DNA of 64,000 bases from Seohaeicola saemankumensis (GTDB lineage Bacteria > Pseudomonadota > Alphaproteobacteria > Rhodobacterales > Rhodobacteraceae): contig NZ_JAINWI010000009.1 in assembly GCF_021021435.1 (NCBI RefSeq), positions 245,952 through 309,951 of the forward strand, given 5' to 3'. Position 1 is the stretch's first letter. The number at the start of each line of letters is the position of its first letter. The notes under the pieces are model-generated. The model was given only the letters and a program-made list of their open reading frames with translations. It was not told the origin of the DNA and ran no database searches. The position numbers and the translations under genes were made by a program. Shown here piece by piece: positions 53,992-63,335 of the stretch.

Positions 53992-56900
53992 GTCGGCAGG
54001 GTTTCCAGCAGCATGTCAGGGTTGAAGACGGTGACGATTTCCGACGCCAGCGCCGTATTCGACACTCCTTGGAACTGTGCAACAGCACCGCCTTCGCTGC
54101 CGTTCGTCGCAAAGAGAGTGCTTTGCAATCCGCTTTCCAAGCCAACGGCGAACAGATTCAACTGACCTTCCGTGATCATTTCATTTGGAATGGTAAAATT
54201 ATCCATATCCTCGACCGTGACGGACTGCACGTTAAACTCAGCGCCAACCGTGAGGAATGGGTCGAGAAAGGCGATCTCGTCTTCCAAAGGGTTGAAACCT
54301 TCGACTGCAAGTTTCGACCCTGCTTCGACATCGGAAAGCCTGATCACGATGGTTTCCGCACCGGAAGCAAGACCGGTCGGCAACAGGACAACATCCAGTT
54401 GCAATTCGCCAGCAGAAGCGCCCAGCGGAATGATCAAATCATTGCTGCCAAAGCCGACCAGATCGTCATCCCCCGATGTTCCGGTCGTCTGCACCGCTGT
54501 GAAGTCTTCCGCAACGATATCATACACAAACACGGTGTCTTGCGTAGTCGGCCCTGCCCCCGCTGGCTCAAGGTCCAGTGTCATAGCGATTCTGACACCG
54601 GAAAGTTCATCGCCATTCATCACGGGTGTTATGTCCGTTATTGCACCCGGCAATTCTGTCGTCTCTCCGGTCTGGTTGTAGAACACCGTCCTATTTGCCA
54701 CGAAGGCGTTATCGGGAAGTCCGAAATCCAAAGTGCCGACGCTGACAAAAACATAGACTTCGGGATTTCCAAAAGGGTCTACCTCAATACCAACGGCAGT
54801 CGGCAAGACAAACTCGTTCTCTTCGCGGAAGGGTATAGTTTGGCTGTTCACCATCAACAAAGTCTCGGAATTGTCGATCAGATCATACAACTCAAAACGC
54901 CCACCAGTCAGGCCCTCTGTATCTGCAAGGCTTTGCAGATCACCCAAAGACAAGCGGTAGGTTGTGAAATATGGCTCGCTTTGCTGCACCAAACCTTCGC
55001 GCGTCGATGATGCATTGATTACAGAGAAAACAATCCCCTGTGCGTCGCCATATACATCATCGAAGGACAGCAGACCTGTTTCACCCTCGTTGAAGCCTCC
55101 GCGATAATAGGAGTCAACGGTGCCTTCCGGCGTCAGGATCAGCAGCCAGTCTTCGCCAGTTTGTGAATCAGCTACATCTACGAACAGCTTGATCACCACA
55201 CGGCCATCGTCCAGCACGATTCCGGGCCGGTCATCGACACCGAGGATTTCGATGGTGGCCTGAACTGGCGCAGCGAGGGCGGTTTCGACAATCGCCAGCA
55301 GATCGACCGTTGCTCCGTTGATCAAGATCTCGGATGAATCCGACCCGTCTTCACCTTGTATGAACTCGACAATGGTCGGTGTGTCCGTCTCACCGCCTGA
55401 ATCCCCGCCGCCTGTGTCATCGCCATTACTGACCAAAAGCTCGGTCAGGTTGGCAAAACCATCTTCCGCCGCGTTTGCCTCGGCCAGAACCACTGCCTGA
55501 TCCTCTGGTGAAGCCGCCAGAAACTCAACCAAGCGATTGACAGCAGCCTGACTCAACGCCTCGCCAGCAAGGAAAGGCGGCGCGAAGGGGATGGCATCGG
55601 TGTCCAACGCATCGGCAATCGCTTGGAGATCGGCGACCTCCAACCTACCCGCGTTGACCTCCTCCAGCGCCGTTTCAATTGCCGTCCGCAAGTCGATCAG
55701 CGCATTGATGCCTGCGACCAGTTCGGTTGGGACATATCCGTCACCGGGCGTGAACGAGACATCAAGCGTGTCGACCTTGGCCGAAGCAAATCCGACTTCT
55801 TGACCGTTCTGATATGACTCGATGGAAATCTCCCGCAGGATATTGCCTTCGGGATCATCAAAGAAGGATTCCAGACCCACTTCACCGATCCGCAGGAAAT
55901 TGATTGAAATCTCGGACCCGGTCAAACCTCCGAATTCACCTGTCAATGGATCTTGCGTGCCTGTTGTTACACCGGACAACCAGATTTGCAGGTTTGTTAC
56001 CGTCGTCCCGACCTGCAAAAGCGCGCTCGCTTCCGGGCCAACTAGGGCATTCAGAATCTCTACCGAAGGCAGGTCGTCCAGCGTCTCGACTTCCATGCGC
56101 AAACTGGGTGAGTCAAACCGTAGATTGGCAAGCGTGACCTCGTTAAGCGTATTTCCGGTGATCCCGGCTTGCTGGAACTGGAACACGGCCACAGGGTCAG
56201 TGGCACCAGCCAACTGATCGACAGAATCACCCAAGGGCAGTTGGAAATTGATGCTACCCCCTAACGTACTGTTCAGCGCCACGCCTTCGGGGTTGCCCTC
56301 AACCTCCAGAACCGTCCCGCTGAAGTCGAAGCTGTACTGCCCGCTCCGGTAGATCAGCGCGTCACCCGCCAAGGCACGCAGCATGCCTTCGGGAATGGTC
56401 AGCCCTTCTTGTTCAGCGGCAAAAGCAGTCAGGGCGGATTCCATTTCGGCCAGTGTCATCGCCGATCCGATCAGAGCAATTGCCTCGGAAGGCTCCTCTG
56501 GTGGTGTCAGATCGACAGTCACGACGCGCGATCCCTGAGGGCCCGGATTGCCCGCCGCATCGGTCGCTGTGGCGGTGATCGTGTAGGAGCCATCCTCATC
56601 CGGTGCAGCAAAGTCGACCGAGAACACGCCATCGGTTGCTGTTACGTCCTGCACAAAGCCGTTGAAGGTTACGCGGACGGTTGCCAGATCCTCGGCCGTG
56701 CCGGTGATAGTGACTGTTTCTTCATTAAGGCCGATGACATCATCCACAGACACAGCCGCAATCACGGGTGCTTGCGGGGCGGTTGTGTCGATGGTGATAC
56801 CCGCGACAGTGACCGCCTCACTGGTATTGCCAGCGCCGTCTGTGGCGGTGGCCGAAATGGAATAAGTCCCATCTTCCGGCAGTTGATCGGCGGAAAGGGT

Positions 56901-59018
56901 GAAGGAATACGACCCGTCAGCGTCATCATCGGTTACAGTGAATGACGCATTTCCGCTGCTCAAGGTGACAGTTGCGCCCGGCTCGACAGTTCCCGTGACA
57001 GTCGCACCCGCTGCGGCGGCGACAGCGTTGATAATGTCGCCCGATTCATAGCCTTCAAGCGTCGGCGCGTCTGGCGCGGTTGTATCCAGCTTGAACTCCA
57101 GAGGTGCAGACTCTGCCGAATTTTCCAAGGCATCAATCTGACGAACAATAACGGAATAATCCGCCTCTTCCGTCAGTGTGAAACTGTCGCCTGTAAATCC
57201 GGTCCACGTATCGCCGCCGTCCAGCGAGTATTCGCGGGTAGAACCATCCTCCAGCCCGCTGACTGTGACCTCGCCGTTGCTTGTCTCGCCCGCAACGGTT
57301 CCTGTGTCTTCGGCCAGTGCCACTGTCGGGACGGCTGGCGCGACTGTATCAATCGTGAAGGTTTGCCCGACCACCGGCAAGGATGTGACGCTGGTTTCGC
57401 CTGTCGTTTCCGTGGCCGTGACCGTCAATGCGGCCTGTCCGTCGCTTGGCAATTGCGTCAGTGTGTAGGACCACGTTCCGTTTTCAACTGTAGCGGCATC
57501 CGTGATAGTCACATCACCGAACTGGATATTGATGCTGGTCCCATCGCGGCCTGTTCCGGTCAGTTCCAACAAGAACCCTTCTGCGGCCTCGGCGTTGATC
57601 TCTGTCCCCTTAACCAAACGGATTGTCGGGCGCAGTGGCACGGCAGCGGAAATGAGAGCTCCGATTTCCTCAGCATCAGGAATGGCTCCTTCACCCGTGA
57701 TGGCCTTCACCAGATCCCCTTGCACCACAGTCTGGATCTGTTCAACTTCGGCAACTTCGTCAGTCTCTGCAATGGCGTCAACAGCAGCCTGAAGCGCGGC
57801 AGCCTCAGCCCCAACATCCGCGCCCTCACCCGCTGCGCTTTGCAAGGCGGCTGTGACTGTTGCCGTGTCGAGCGACACGGCCCCGCCCTCGGCATCCGCA
57901 ATCGCGGTCGCCAATGACGCCGCTACCGCCTGCGACGCGGCAGCCTCTCCACCCTCGCCAGCGCCAGCCGCAGCAACCGAGATAATCGCCGCAACCTGTG
58001 CACCAGCCTTCAACGCCTCAAGGTTGCTAGTGCCGACAGGATCGACATTGTTGATATCGAAATCACCGAGACCAAAGGCGTCCGCTACCTGCTGTGCGGC
58101 CTGCGCGGATGTCACACCGCCCTGTTGCACCAAAGCCTGCACCAATGTCGTGAGCGGGGTCACTACAGTGGCGTCACCGGGGGCGGTCAACTGCCCTGTA
58201 AAGGCTTTGCCGGTCGAAATATCGGTGCCGCCAAAAGCGATAATGACACCGCCAGAGCCACCCAAACCACTGAAATTCCCCAAGGCATCGGTGACAACGC
58301 TTGGCTCACCTTCATCCAGAACGCCATTCGCAATCAGATCGCGAAAGACCGTAGCCCCCGCGATATAGCCGTCGATCACACGTCCGCCGGATGACGCGAC
58401 CGGCGTGGTTCCACCATCCCCACCACCGCTTGCGCTGTCGCTCCCACCACCGGAGCCACCGCCCGCAGCAAGCCCAAGCCCTGCCAGAGCGAACGAGCCG
58501 CCCAATGTGGCAACGCCCGCGCCTGCGCCTGCACTTGCGGTGATCGAGGTCAGGCTGTCCATCGCCGAGGCGGACACCATAATCGAACCATCGGCCCCGA
58601 TCGTCACGCTTTCCTGCGGTATAACGACGGTCGATCCGTTATCGAGGGTTACCCTGACAGAACCGTCGGCGCGCAATTCGACATCTGCGATGCCCTCAAC
58701 CGCCGCCAGATCGGTCATACCGTCCTGCGCGGCGGCAGCATTGCCCAACGCCAGCACCAGAATGCTTGCGGGCAGACCCAGTGTCAGGCGACGCTGATGG
58801 CGTTGCACCCATTTGGCGATAAAGGCCGTGCGTTCTGCGGCATCCTGCGGCACCGCAACCCGCCGCAAACCCTTGGCCAGTTTGGTGCGCAAAGTAGGGG
58901 TTTCTGCGGCTTCGACGGTACGTACACCTGACAGGATGTGACCTGCAAATGTGGCAGCCATCAATCGCGGCGCGTTTTCAATCGGTTGATTATCGGATGA
59001 AAGCAGAAAATGGCGCAT
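53988..59018 (-). CDS. Giant type I-secreted surface protein with Ig-like repeats
   Basis: This 1676-residue acidic protein is the probable cargo of the adjacent T1SS. Residues 1-83 are basic and unusual for a T1SS substrate; a hydrophobic stretch (about 84-100) and a BapA-like DGSTVVIPQ-type segment follow. A Gly/Ser linker (165-210) precedes an IDGYIAGATVF Ca/adhesin module with a helical region (212-460). Four Ig-like repeats span about 462-835, with boundaries such as IDTVAPAVPT and DTTAPDAPT. Residues 836-1210 match nothing I recognise, nor do 1212-1500. Near 1510 a degenerate RTX motif GDDDLVGFGSNDLI precedes the C-terminal export region. No LapD/LapG-type release genes lie nearby. Confidence 0.87.
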   Translation of the reverse strand: MRHFLLSSDNQPIENAPRLMAATFAGHILSGVRTVEAAETPTLRTKLAKGLRRVAVPQDAAERTAFIAKWVQRHQRRLTLGLPASILVLALGNAAAAQDGMTDLAAVEGIADVELRADGSVRVTLDNGSTVVIPQESVTIGADGSIMVSASAMDSLTSITASAGAGAGVATLGGSFALAGLGLAAGGGSGGGSDSASGGGDGGTTPVASSGGRVIDGYIAGATVFRDLIANGVLDEGEPSVVTDALGNFSGLGGSGGVIIAFGGTDISTGKAFTGQLTAPGDATVVTPLTTLVQALVQQGGVTSAQAAQQVADAFGLGDFDINNVDPVGTSNLEALKAGAQVAAIISVAAAGAGEGGEAAASQAVAASLATAIADAEGGAVSLDTATVTAALQSAAGEGADVGAEAAALQAAVDAIAETDEVAEVEQIQTVVQGDLVKAITGEGAIPDAEEIGALISAAVPLRPTIRLVKGTEINAEAAEGFLLELTGTGRDGTSINIQFGDVTITDAATVENGTWSYTLTQLPSDGQAALTVTATETTGETSVTSLPVVGQTFTIDTVAPAVPTVALAEDTGTVAGETSNGEVTVSGLEDGSTREYSLDGGDTWTGFTGDSFTLTEEADYSVIVRQIDALENSAESAPLEFKLDTTAPDAPTLEGYESGDIINAVAAAAGATVTGTVEPGATVTLSSGNASFTVTDDDADGSYSFTLSADQLPEDGTYSISATATDGAGNTSEAVTVAGITIDTTAPQAPVIAAVSVDDVIGLNEETVTITGTAEDLATVRVTFNGFVQDVTATDGVFSVDFAAPDEDGSYTITATATDAAGNPGPQGSRVVTVDLTPPEEPSEAIALIGSAMTLAEMESALTAFAAEQEGLTIPEGMLRALAGDALIYRSGQYSFDFSGTVLEVEGNPEGVALNSTLGGSINFQLPLGDSVDQLAGATDPVAVFQFQQAGITGNTLNEVTLANLRFDSPSLRMEVETLDDLPSVEILNALVGPEASALLQVGTTVTNLQIWLSGVTTGTQDPLTGEFGGLTGSEISINFLRIGEVGLESFFDDPEGNILREISIESYQNGQEVGFASAKVDTLDVSFTPGDGYVPTELVAGINALIDLRTAIETALEEVNAGRLEVADLQAIADALDTDAIPFAPPFLAGEALSQAAVNRLVEFLAASPEDQAVVLAEANAAEDGFANLTELLVSNGDDTGGGDSGGETDTPTIVEFIQGEDGSDSSEILINGATVDLLAIVETALAAPVQATIEILGVDDRPGIVLDDGRVVIKLFVDVADSQTGEDWLLILTPEGTVDSYYRGGFNEGETGLLSFDDVYGDAQGIVFSVINASSTREGLVQQSEPYFTTYRLSLGDLQSLADTEGLTGGRFELYDLIDNSETLLMVNSQTIPFREENEFVLPTAVGIEVDPFGNPEVYVFVSVGTLDFGLPDNAFVANRTVFYNQTGETTELPGAITDITPVMNGDELSGVRIAMTLDLEPAGAGPTTQDTVFVYDIVAEDFTAVQTTGTSGDDDLVGFGSNDLIIPLGASAGELQLDVVLLPTGLASGAETIVIRLSDVEAGSKLAVEGFNPLEDEIAFLDPFLTVGAEFNVQSVTVEDMDNFTIPNEMITEGQLNLFAVGLESGLQSTLFATNGSEGGAVAQFQGVSNTALASEIVTVFNPDMLLETLPT

Positions 59019-59275
59019 AGCGACCCCTTACACATTAACTCGTTCAAAACAGCACCGCCAGCAGCACACCCTGACGTCGCAAAACCATGGCCGACCACTT
59101 TTTGTTGTGGGCCGACGCTGTAATTATCGAAAGATATCATCGGGTGACATGACGTAAAGACAAAAATGACGCGATTCCGCAATCAGTGGCGGGTGGCCCG
59201 GGCCAGCATCAACGACAACACGCTCAGCCCCTCGCCGGCCTGCGCACAGTCGCGCCCTATCATCCCTGAACGGGC
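59019..59275. other. Intergenic region upstream of the giant-protein gene
   Basis: These 257 bases separate the giant-protein start from the end of the histidine kinase gene, both on the minus strand. I see no gene here. An AT-richer stretch around 59099-59172 stands out from the GC-rich neighbourhood and is the likely promoter zone of the secretion operon. I could not define operators. Confidence 0.4.
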
Positions 59276-60577
59276 TCATGTCTGAATCGGCAATGTAACT
59301 TCCACGAGGAGTCCGCCGGTTTCACTGGAGCCAAGCACGATATCCCCGCCACAGGCTTGTGCACGATCCGCAGCGATGGCCAGCCCCAGACCATAGCCAT
59401 GCGTGGTTTCATCAAGGCGCACACCACGACCCAGCAGGCGGTCGCGGTCCGCTGGCGGAATACCCGGCCCGTCATCGGCGATGCGGATTACAAGAGCATT
59501 ATCCTGAACCGACGCCGACAGGGATACCTTGCTTGTCGCCCACTGGACAGCATTCTCGGCCAAGGTGCCGACAATCTCGGTCAGGTCCTCGGCGTCACCA
59601 CGGAAATCAGGCAGGTTATCAGTTTCAACACTGAGCGCGACACCGCGCCGCCGCGCCTCGGGGGTCAGGACCATCACCACATCATCCAGCACGGGCGCCA
59701 CAGCACAGGCGGGAATAGGATCAATCCCCTTTGCCCCGGCGCGCGCGCGTTTAAGGTGCCACCTGATTGTGCGGTCCATTCTGTCGATTAAGGCCGCATC
59801 GGCAGGTCCGGCACGATTGCCCAGAACTGCCAGCGGGGTCTTGAGGGCATGGGCAAGATCCCCCGCATGGGCGCGGGCGCGGGCGATCTGTGCGGCATTC
59901 GCGGCGATCAACCGGTCAAGCTCTTGCGCCAGAGGTCGCAGTTCGGCCACGTCGGAATGCAGCACTTTTCTGGCCGTGCCATCGCGCACCGATGCGACAG
60001 AACGGGCGAAACGGTCCAGATCGGCAAGTCCTGCACGCACCGCCACGATCTGCGCCCCAAGAAGCGACGCCCCCAGCACAGCCAGAGCCAGCAGAAGCGG
60101 TTGCGTGATCGCCGCCAGTTCCGCAGCAGCCTCGGCCGCAGGAAGGCTGACGGTCACGGTCAGGGCCCGACCATCGCCAGGGGCGGTGAACGCTTTGACA
60201 TGCGTAGTCAACGGCGCGCCATCCGGCCCTGTGACACCACGTCCCGACAGCCCCAGATCGCCCGTGACCAGCGCGGGCGCGCGCGCCAGCACCTGTGCGC
60301 CGTCGGCAACCTGCCAGTACCATCCTGAAAGGGGCTGTTCAAACCGTGGGTCCGCCGGTGTGGGGCTGACTGCAAAAGCGCCAAGGGCATTCCAGTCGGA
60401 CGCCGCCATGACGGCACGGGCCGTGGCACCAAGTTCTGCCGCTAACCGCCGCTCGACAAAATCCGACAGCAGGGAAGACAGGACAAGCCATGCCACCAGC
60501 AAGGCCCCAGCCGTCAACGCCACGGCCCAGAGCAGCAACCGCCCGCGGATCGAGTTTACCCCCGACAGACTCATCAA
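59276..60577 (-). CDS. Sensor histidine kinase
   Basis: This is a 433-residue membrane sensor kinase with two membrane helices (about residues 12-34 and 155-175) enclosing a periplasmic sensor of about 120 residues. The cytoplasmic part has the H-box DLAHALKTPLAVLGNRA, the N-box LAENAVQWA, and nucleotide loops DDGPGIPPADRD and GYGLGLAIAADRAQACGGDI. Its start overlaps the response regulator stop by 4 bases (ATGA), so the two are coupled. The signal is unknown. It resembles PhoQ/BasS-like EnvZ-type kinases. Confidence 0.9.
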   Translation of the reverse strand: MMSLSGVNSIRGRLLLWAVALTAGALLVAWLVLSSLLSDFVERRLAAELGATARAVMAASDWNALGAFAVSPTPADPRFEQPLSGWYWQVADGAQVLARAPALVTGDLGLSGRGVTGPDGAPLTTHVKAFTAPGDGRALTVTVSLPAAEAAAELAAITQPLLLALAVLGASLLGAQIVAVRAGLADLDRFARSVASVRDGTARKVLHSDVAELRPLAQELDRLIAANAAQIARARAHAGDLAHALKTPLAVLGNRAGPADAALIDRMDRTIRWHLKRARAGAKGIDPIPACAVAPVLDDVVMVLTPEARRRGVALSVETDNLPDFRGDAEDLTEIVGTLAENAVQWATSKVSLSASVQDNALVIRIADDGPGIPPADRDRLLGRGVRLDETTHGYGLGLAIAADRAQACGGDIVLGSSETGGLLVEVTLPIQT

Positions 60578-61242
60578 TCCGGGTCACCCGTCAACAGGCG
60601 ATACCCCTCGCCACGACGCGTTTCGATACGGCTTTCGCCGATTTTTTTCCGCAAACGCCCGATCACCACTTCCATCGAGCGGAAATCACGGTCGGAATCG
60701 CGGTCATACATATGTTCCGACAACTCGGTCCGGCTGACCACGCGCCCCATATGCAGCATCAGGTAGCGCAAAAGCTTACCCTCGAATGCCGTCAGCTTGA
60801 GGGGCATCCCGTCCAGCGTGACCAGACCTGTCGTCATATCCAGCATAAGTCCACCAGCCGCCAGTTCAGGCGAGGCATGCCCCGCCGCACGCCGGACCAA
60901 GGTGGACAATCGCAGCACCACTTCTTCCATACGAAACGGCTTGAGCACATAATCATCAGCGCCCGCGCGAAATCCCGCCACCTTGTCGACCCATGCATCC
61001 CGCGCGGTCAGTATCAGCACCGGAAAGGCCACGTCCGCCGCGCGCCAGCGTCTCAGCACCGCGATCCCGTCCATCCCTGGCAAACCCAGATCAAGCACCG
61101 CCGCATCTACCGTTTCGGTTGCACCCAGAAATTCGCCTGTTTCGCCGTCGTAGGCAGTTTCAACCGTGAAACCGGCCTCGGCCAGCGCTGCGCCGATCTG
61201 CAGGGCAAGATCGCGGTCATCCTCGACAACAAGCACTTTCAT
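60574..61242 (-). CDS. Response regulator, OmpR/PhoB family
   Basis: This is a 222-residue regulator. The receiver has acidic pair Glu7-Asp8-Asp9, phospho-acceptor Asp51, and the conserved LTARD and VLKPF segments. The winged-helix output includes TAFEGKLLRYLMLHMGRVVSRTELSEHMYDRDSDRDFRSMEVVIGRLRKKI. It is coupled to the downstream kinase and to the upstream small exported protein, each by 4-base overlaps. Candidate targets are the divergent PepSY-like gene and its own operon, via an 11-base-spaced direct repeat near 61590. Confidence 0.92.
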   Translation of the reverse strand: MKVLVVEDDRDLALQIGAALAEAGFTVETAYDGETGEFLGATETVDAAVLDLGLPGMDGIAVLRRWRAADVAFPVLILTARDAWVDKVAGFRAGADDYVLKPFRMEEVVLRLSTLVRRAAGHASPELAAGGLMLDMTTGLVTLDGMPLKLTAFEGKLLRYLMLHMGRVVSRTELSEHMYDRDSDRDFRSMEVVIGRLRKKIGESRIETRRGEGYRLLTGDPD

Positions 61243-61541
61243 CGCGTCTGCCCTGGCAGGATACGTGCCTCGGACTGGCCCACGCCCTCAACCTCCAGAA
61301 AGCGGCAGCCGGGACCTGTCATCTCGATCTGAAGGACATTGCCCGCAGGCGTCAGCCACCGGACCTCCTGCACCAGACCGTCATCGTCATCGCGGATACG
61401 CAACGCCTCCCCCCTGTAGCGCGCCGCGACACATTCAAGCGCGGCGGCAGGACCAAGGGGCATGGCGTTATCCGGCGGATCTGCAAGGGCCGCCCCGACA
61501 GCAAGACAAAGCGTAAACGCGGAGGCAAAGGGATGTCTCAT
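61239..61541 (-). CDS. Small exported protein upstream of the two-component system
   Basis: This 100-residue protein has a signal peptide (about residues 1-20, ending GAALA) and a mature part of about 80 residues with two cysteines (ALECVAA and GPGCRFLE). The segment GEALRIRDDDDGLVQEVRWLTPAGNVLQIEM gives alternating strands resembling a short PepSY-like unit. It is the first gene of the operon and overlaps the response regulator by 4 bases. It could be a periplasmic input to the kinase, which is inference. I do not recognise the family. Confidence 0.7.
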   Translation of the reverse strand: MRHPFASAFTLCLAVGAALADPPDNAMPLGPAAALECVAARYRGEALRIRDDDDGLVQEVRWLTPAGNVLQIEMTGPGCRFLEVEGVGQSEARILPGQTR

Positions 61542-61583
61542 ATCGACCAGTCTATGGCACGGAACCTCAATGAAAGCCAAACA

Positions 61584-61603
61584 GCACCGTTGCGGCACGG
61601 TTG
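61584..61603. promoter_or_regulatory. 11-base-spaced direct repeat, candidate response-regulator site
   Basis: GCACCGTTG (61584-61592) and GCACGGTTG (61595-61603) are 9-base copies differing at one base and starting 11 bases apart. This is the usual phasing of OmpR/PhoB-family binding sites. They lie in the 111-base divergent region between the two-component operon and the PepSY-like gene. Confidence 0.45.
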
Positions 61604-61652
61604 GGGACGAATCGCCTAAGCCTCTGTCATCCTGAAACCAAAGGAGACATCC

Positions 61653-62483
61653 ATGAAACGGATTCTGACGACAACAGCGGTCACGGCGGCACTTGCCCTG
61701 TCCACGGCCATGCCCCTGACGGCACAGGACGCGCAACTGTCCGGCACCGTGACCGAAATCTTCGGCAACCAGATGATTGTCGATACAGCGGAAGGGCGCA
61801 TCCTTGTCACGCCGCCGGAGCATGCTGACATCCCGGCCGCAGGCACGCGCATTGATATCAGCGGCACGCGCGACGGATCGACGCTTGCCGCCACAGCACT
61901 GACAATCGCGGCAGCCTCCGCGCCTGCGGACACATCTCTGCCGGCAGCGCTGCGTGGGCTTGGCCTGACGGATATCCGCAACCGCTCGGACGATGAGGAT
62001 ATCTATTACTTCGCGCGCATGCCCGATGGTGGATGGCTGCGCGCCGAGACCGAGCGCGGCCGTTTGAAAGAGGTGCAGACTGACGGCGCGAACCTGCCTG
62101 AGAGCGTTGTGATGGCGCTTCTGCCCCAAATGGTACGGGACGCGCCCCGACTGGTCGAGATTGCGCGGATGACCGAAATCGACATCGACGACGACGGCGA
62201 GATCTCGGTCGCGGGTTTCGCGCAGGACGGCATGCGCATCGAGATGGAATTTGACCAGACCGGCGCTCTGCGCGACGTCGAACGCGAACGCGACGACCGC
62301 CGTTCCCTGTCTGTCGAGGATGCCCGCGCAAAGCTTGAGGCGCTTGGCTACACGCAGATCGGCTTTATGGATCGCGGCGGCCGCCATATCAAGGCGGTCG
62401 CAGTGAACCCCTATGGCGATCAGGTCGAAGTACGCCTTGACGACACAGGTCGCGTCGACCGCGAACGCATGTGGATGCGCTAG
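61653..62483 (+). CDS. Exported PepSY-domain-like protein
   Basis: This 276-residue periplasmic protein has a signal peptide (residues 1-24, ending PLTAQ). An OB-like strand region follows (about residues 29-90), then two tandem strand-helix-strand units: GLTDIRNRSDDEDIYYFARMPDGG and a C-terminal one around LEALGYTQIGFMDRGGRHIKAVAVNPYGDQVEVRLDDTGRV, in the manner of PepSY domains. PepSY proteins often inhibit proteases or tune sensor kinases. It is divergent from the kinase operon. Its TAG stop coincides with the left CTAG flank of the IS5-type element, but the frame is intact. Confidence 0.78.
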   Translation: MKRILTTTAVTAALALSTAMPLTAQDAQLSGTVTEIFGNQMIVDTAEGRILVTPPEHADIPAAGTRIDISGTRDGSTLAATALTIAAASAPADTSLPAALRGLGLTDIRNRSDDEDIYYFARMPDGGWLRAETERGRLKEVQTDGANLPESVVMALLPQMVRDAPRLVEIARMTEIDIDDDGEISVAGFAQDGMRIEMEFDQTGALRDVERERDDRRSLSVEDARAKLEALGYTQIGFMDRGGRHIKAVAVNPYGDQVEVRLDDTGRVDRERMWMR

Positions 62484-62493
62484 GGTCAGGACT
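62484..62493. repeat. Left terminal inverted repeat of the IS5-type element
   Basis: GGTCAGGACT matches the reverse complement of the right end (63336-63345, GGTCCTGACC) at nine of ten positions. It is flanked outside by CTAG, which recurs at the right end. Confidence 0.8.
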
Positions 62494-62503
62494 CGTTCTC
62501 TTT

Positions 62504-63278
62504 TCATAGCCAGAAGATGACGGTTGCGGCGAGGGCGATGGCTGAGAGGAAGACCTTGGGGCATCGGTCGTAGCGGGTGGCAACCCTGCGCCAGTCCTTA
62601 AGGCGTCCGAACATGATCTCGATCCTGTTGCGGCGTTTGTATCTGCGCTTGTCGTGCTTGATGGGCGTTGCGCGCGACTTCCGGCCCGGGATGCAGGGCT
62701 TTATCCCTTTGTCTTTCAACGCATCTCTGAACCAGTCGGCATCGTATCCGCGGTCAGCCAGAAGCCACTGCGCCTTTGGGAGGCTGCCCAGCAGGGCCGC
62801 GGCGCCCGTGTAGTCGCTGACCTGGCCCGCAGTCATGAAGAACCGGATCGGGCGGCCCTCGGCATCGGCGACGGCATGAAGTTTGGTGTTCATGCCGCCC
62901 TTGGTTCGGCCGATCAGACGGCCTCGCTAGTCATCGCCCCCCCTTTTTCGTACGCAGGCTCGTCGCCGTGCGGTGCGCCTTCAAATAGGTCGCATCAATC
63001 ATCACCGTCTTCGGAACAGCGGCTTCGGAGGCCAGACCTTCCATCATTCGGGCGAAGATGCCCTTGTCGCCCCATCGCTTCCAACGGTTGTAGAGCGTCT
63101 TTGGCGGGCCATATTCCCGGGGCGCATCGCACCACCGCAAGCCATTGCGATTGATGAAGATAATACCGCTCAGGACACGCCGGTCATCGACCCGTGGCAC
63201 ACCATGGCTCTTCGGAAAAAACGGCCGAAGCCGGGCCATCTGTGCGTCCGTCAGCCAGAAAAGATTGCTCATCGTCAC
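62504..63278 (-). pseudogene. IS5-family transposase, split in two frames
   Basis: orfA (62931-63278) reads a DUF4096-type N-terminal domain, LTDAQMARLRPFFPK, then the first catalytic Asp region MIDATYLKAH. orfB (62504-62893) starts MNTKLHAVADAEGRPI and carries the remaining DDE residues around LLADRGYDADW and RRNRIEIMFGRLKDW. The join lies in an A5G7 run (62937-62948 on the plus strand); in the frame needed to link the parts, a TAG (62927-62929) also interrupts just after the expected GGDD. A frameshift on such a run is normal for this group, but the TAG suggests this copy is inactive. Confidence 0.75.
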
Positions 63279-63335
63279 CCCCGTCAGTTCGGGAGCTTGA
63301 ATCGCGCAGCTGAGGCGACCTCAAGCAGATCAATA

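Noticed and set aside
54069..55010. A 313-codon plus-strand frame inside the giant-protein gene
   Set aside because: It is opposite a continuous 1676-codon gene whose C-terminal export region covers it; no family pattern or ribosome site supports it.
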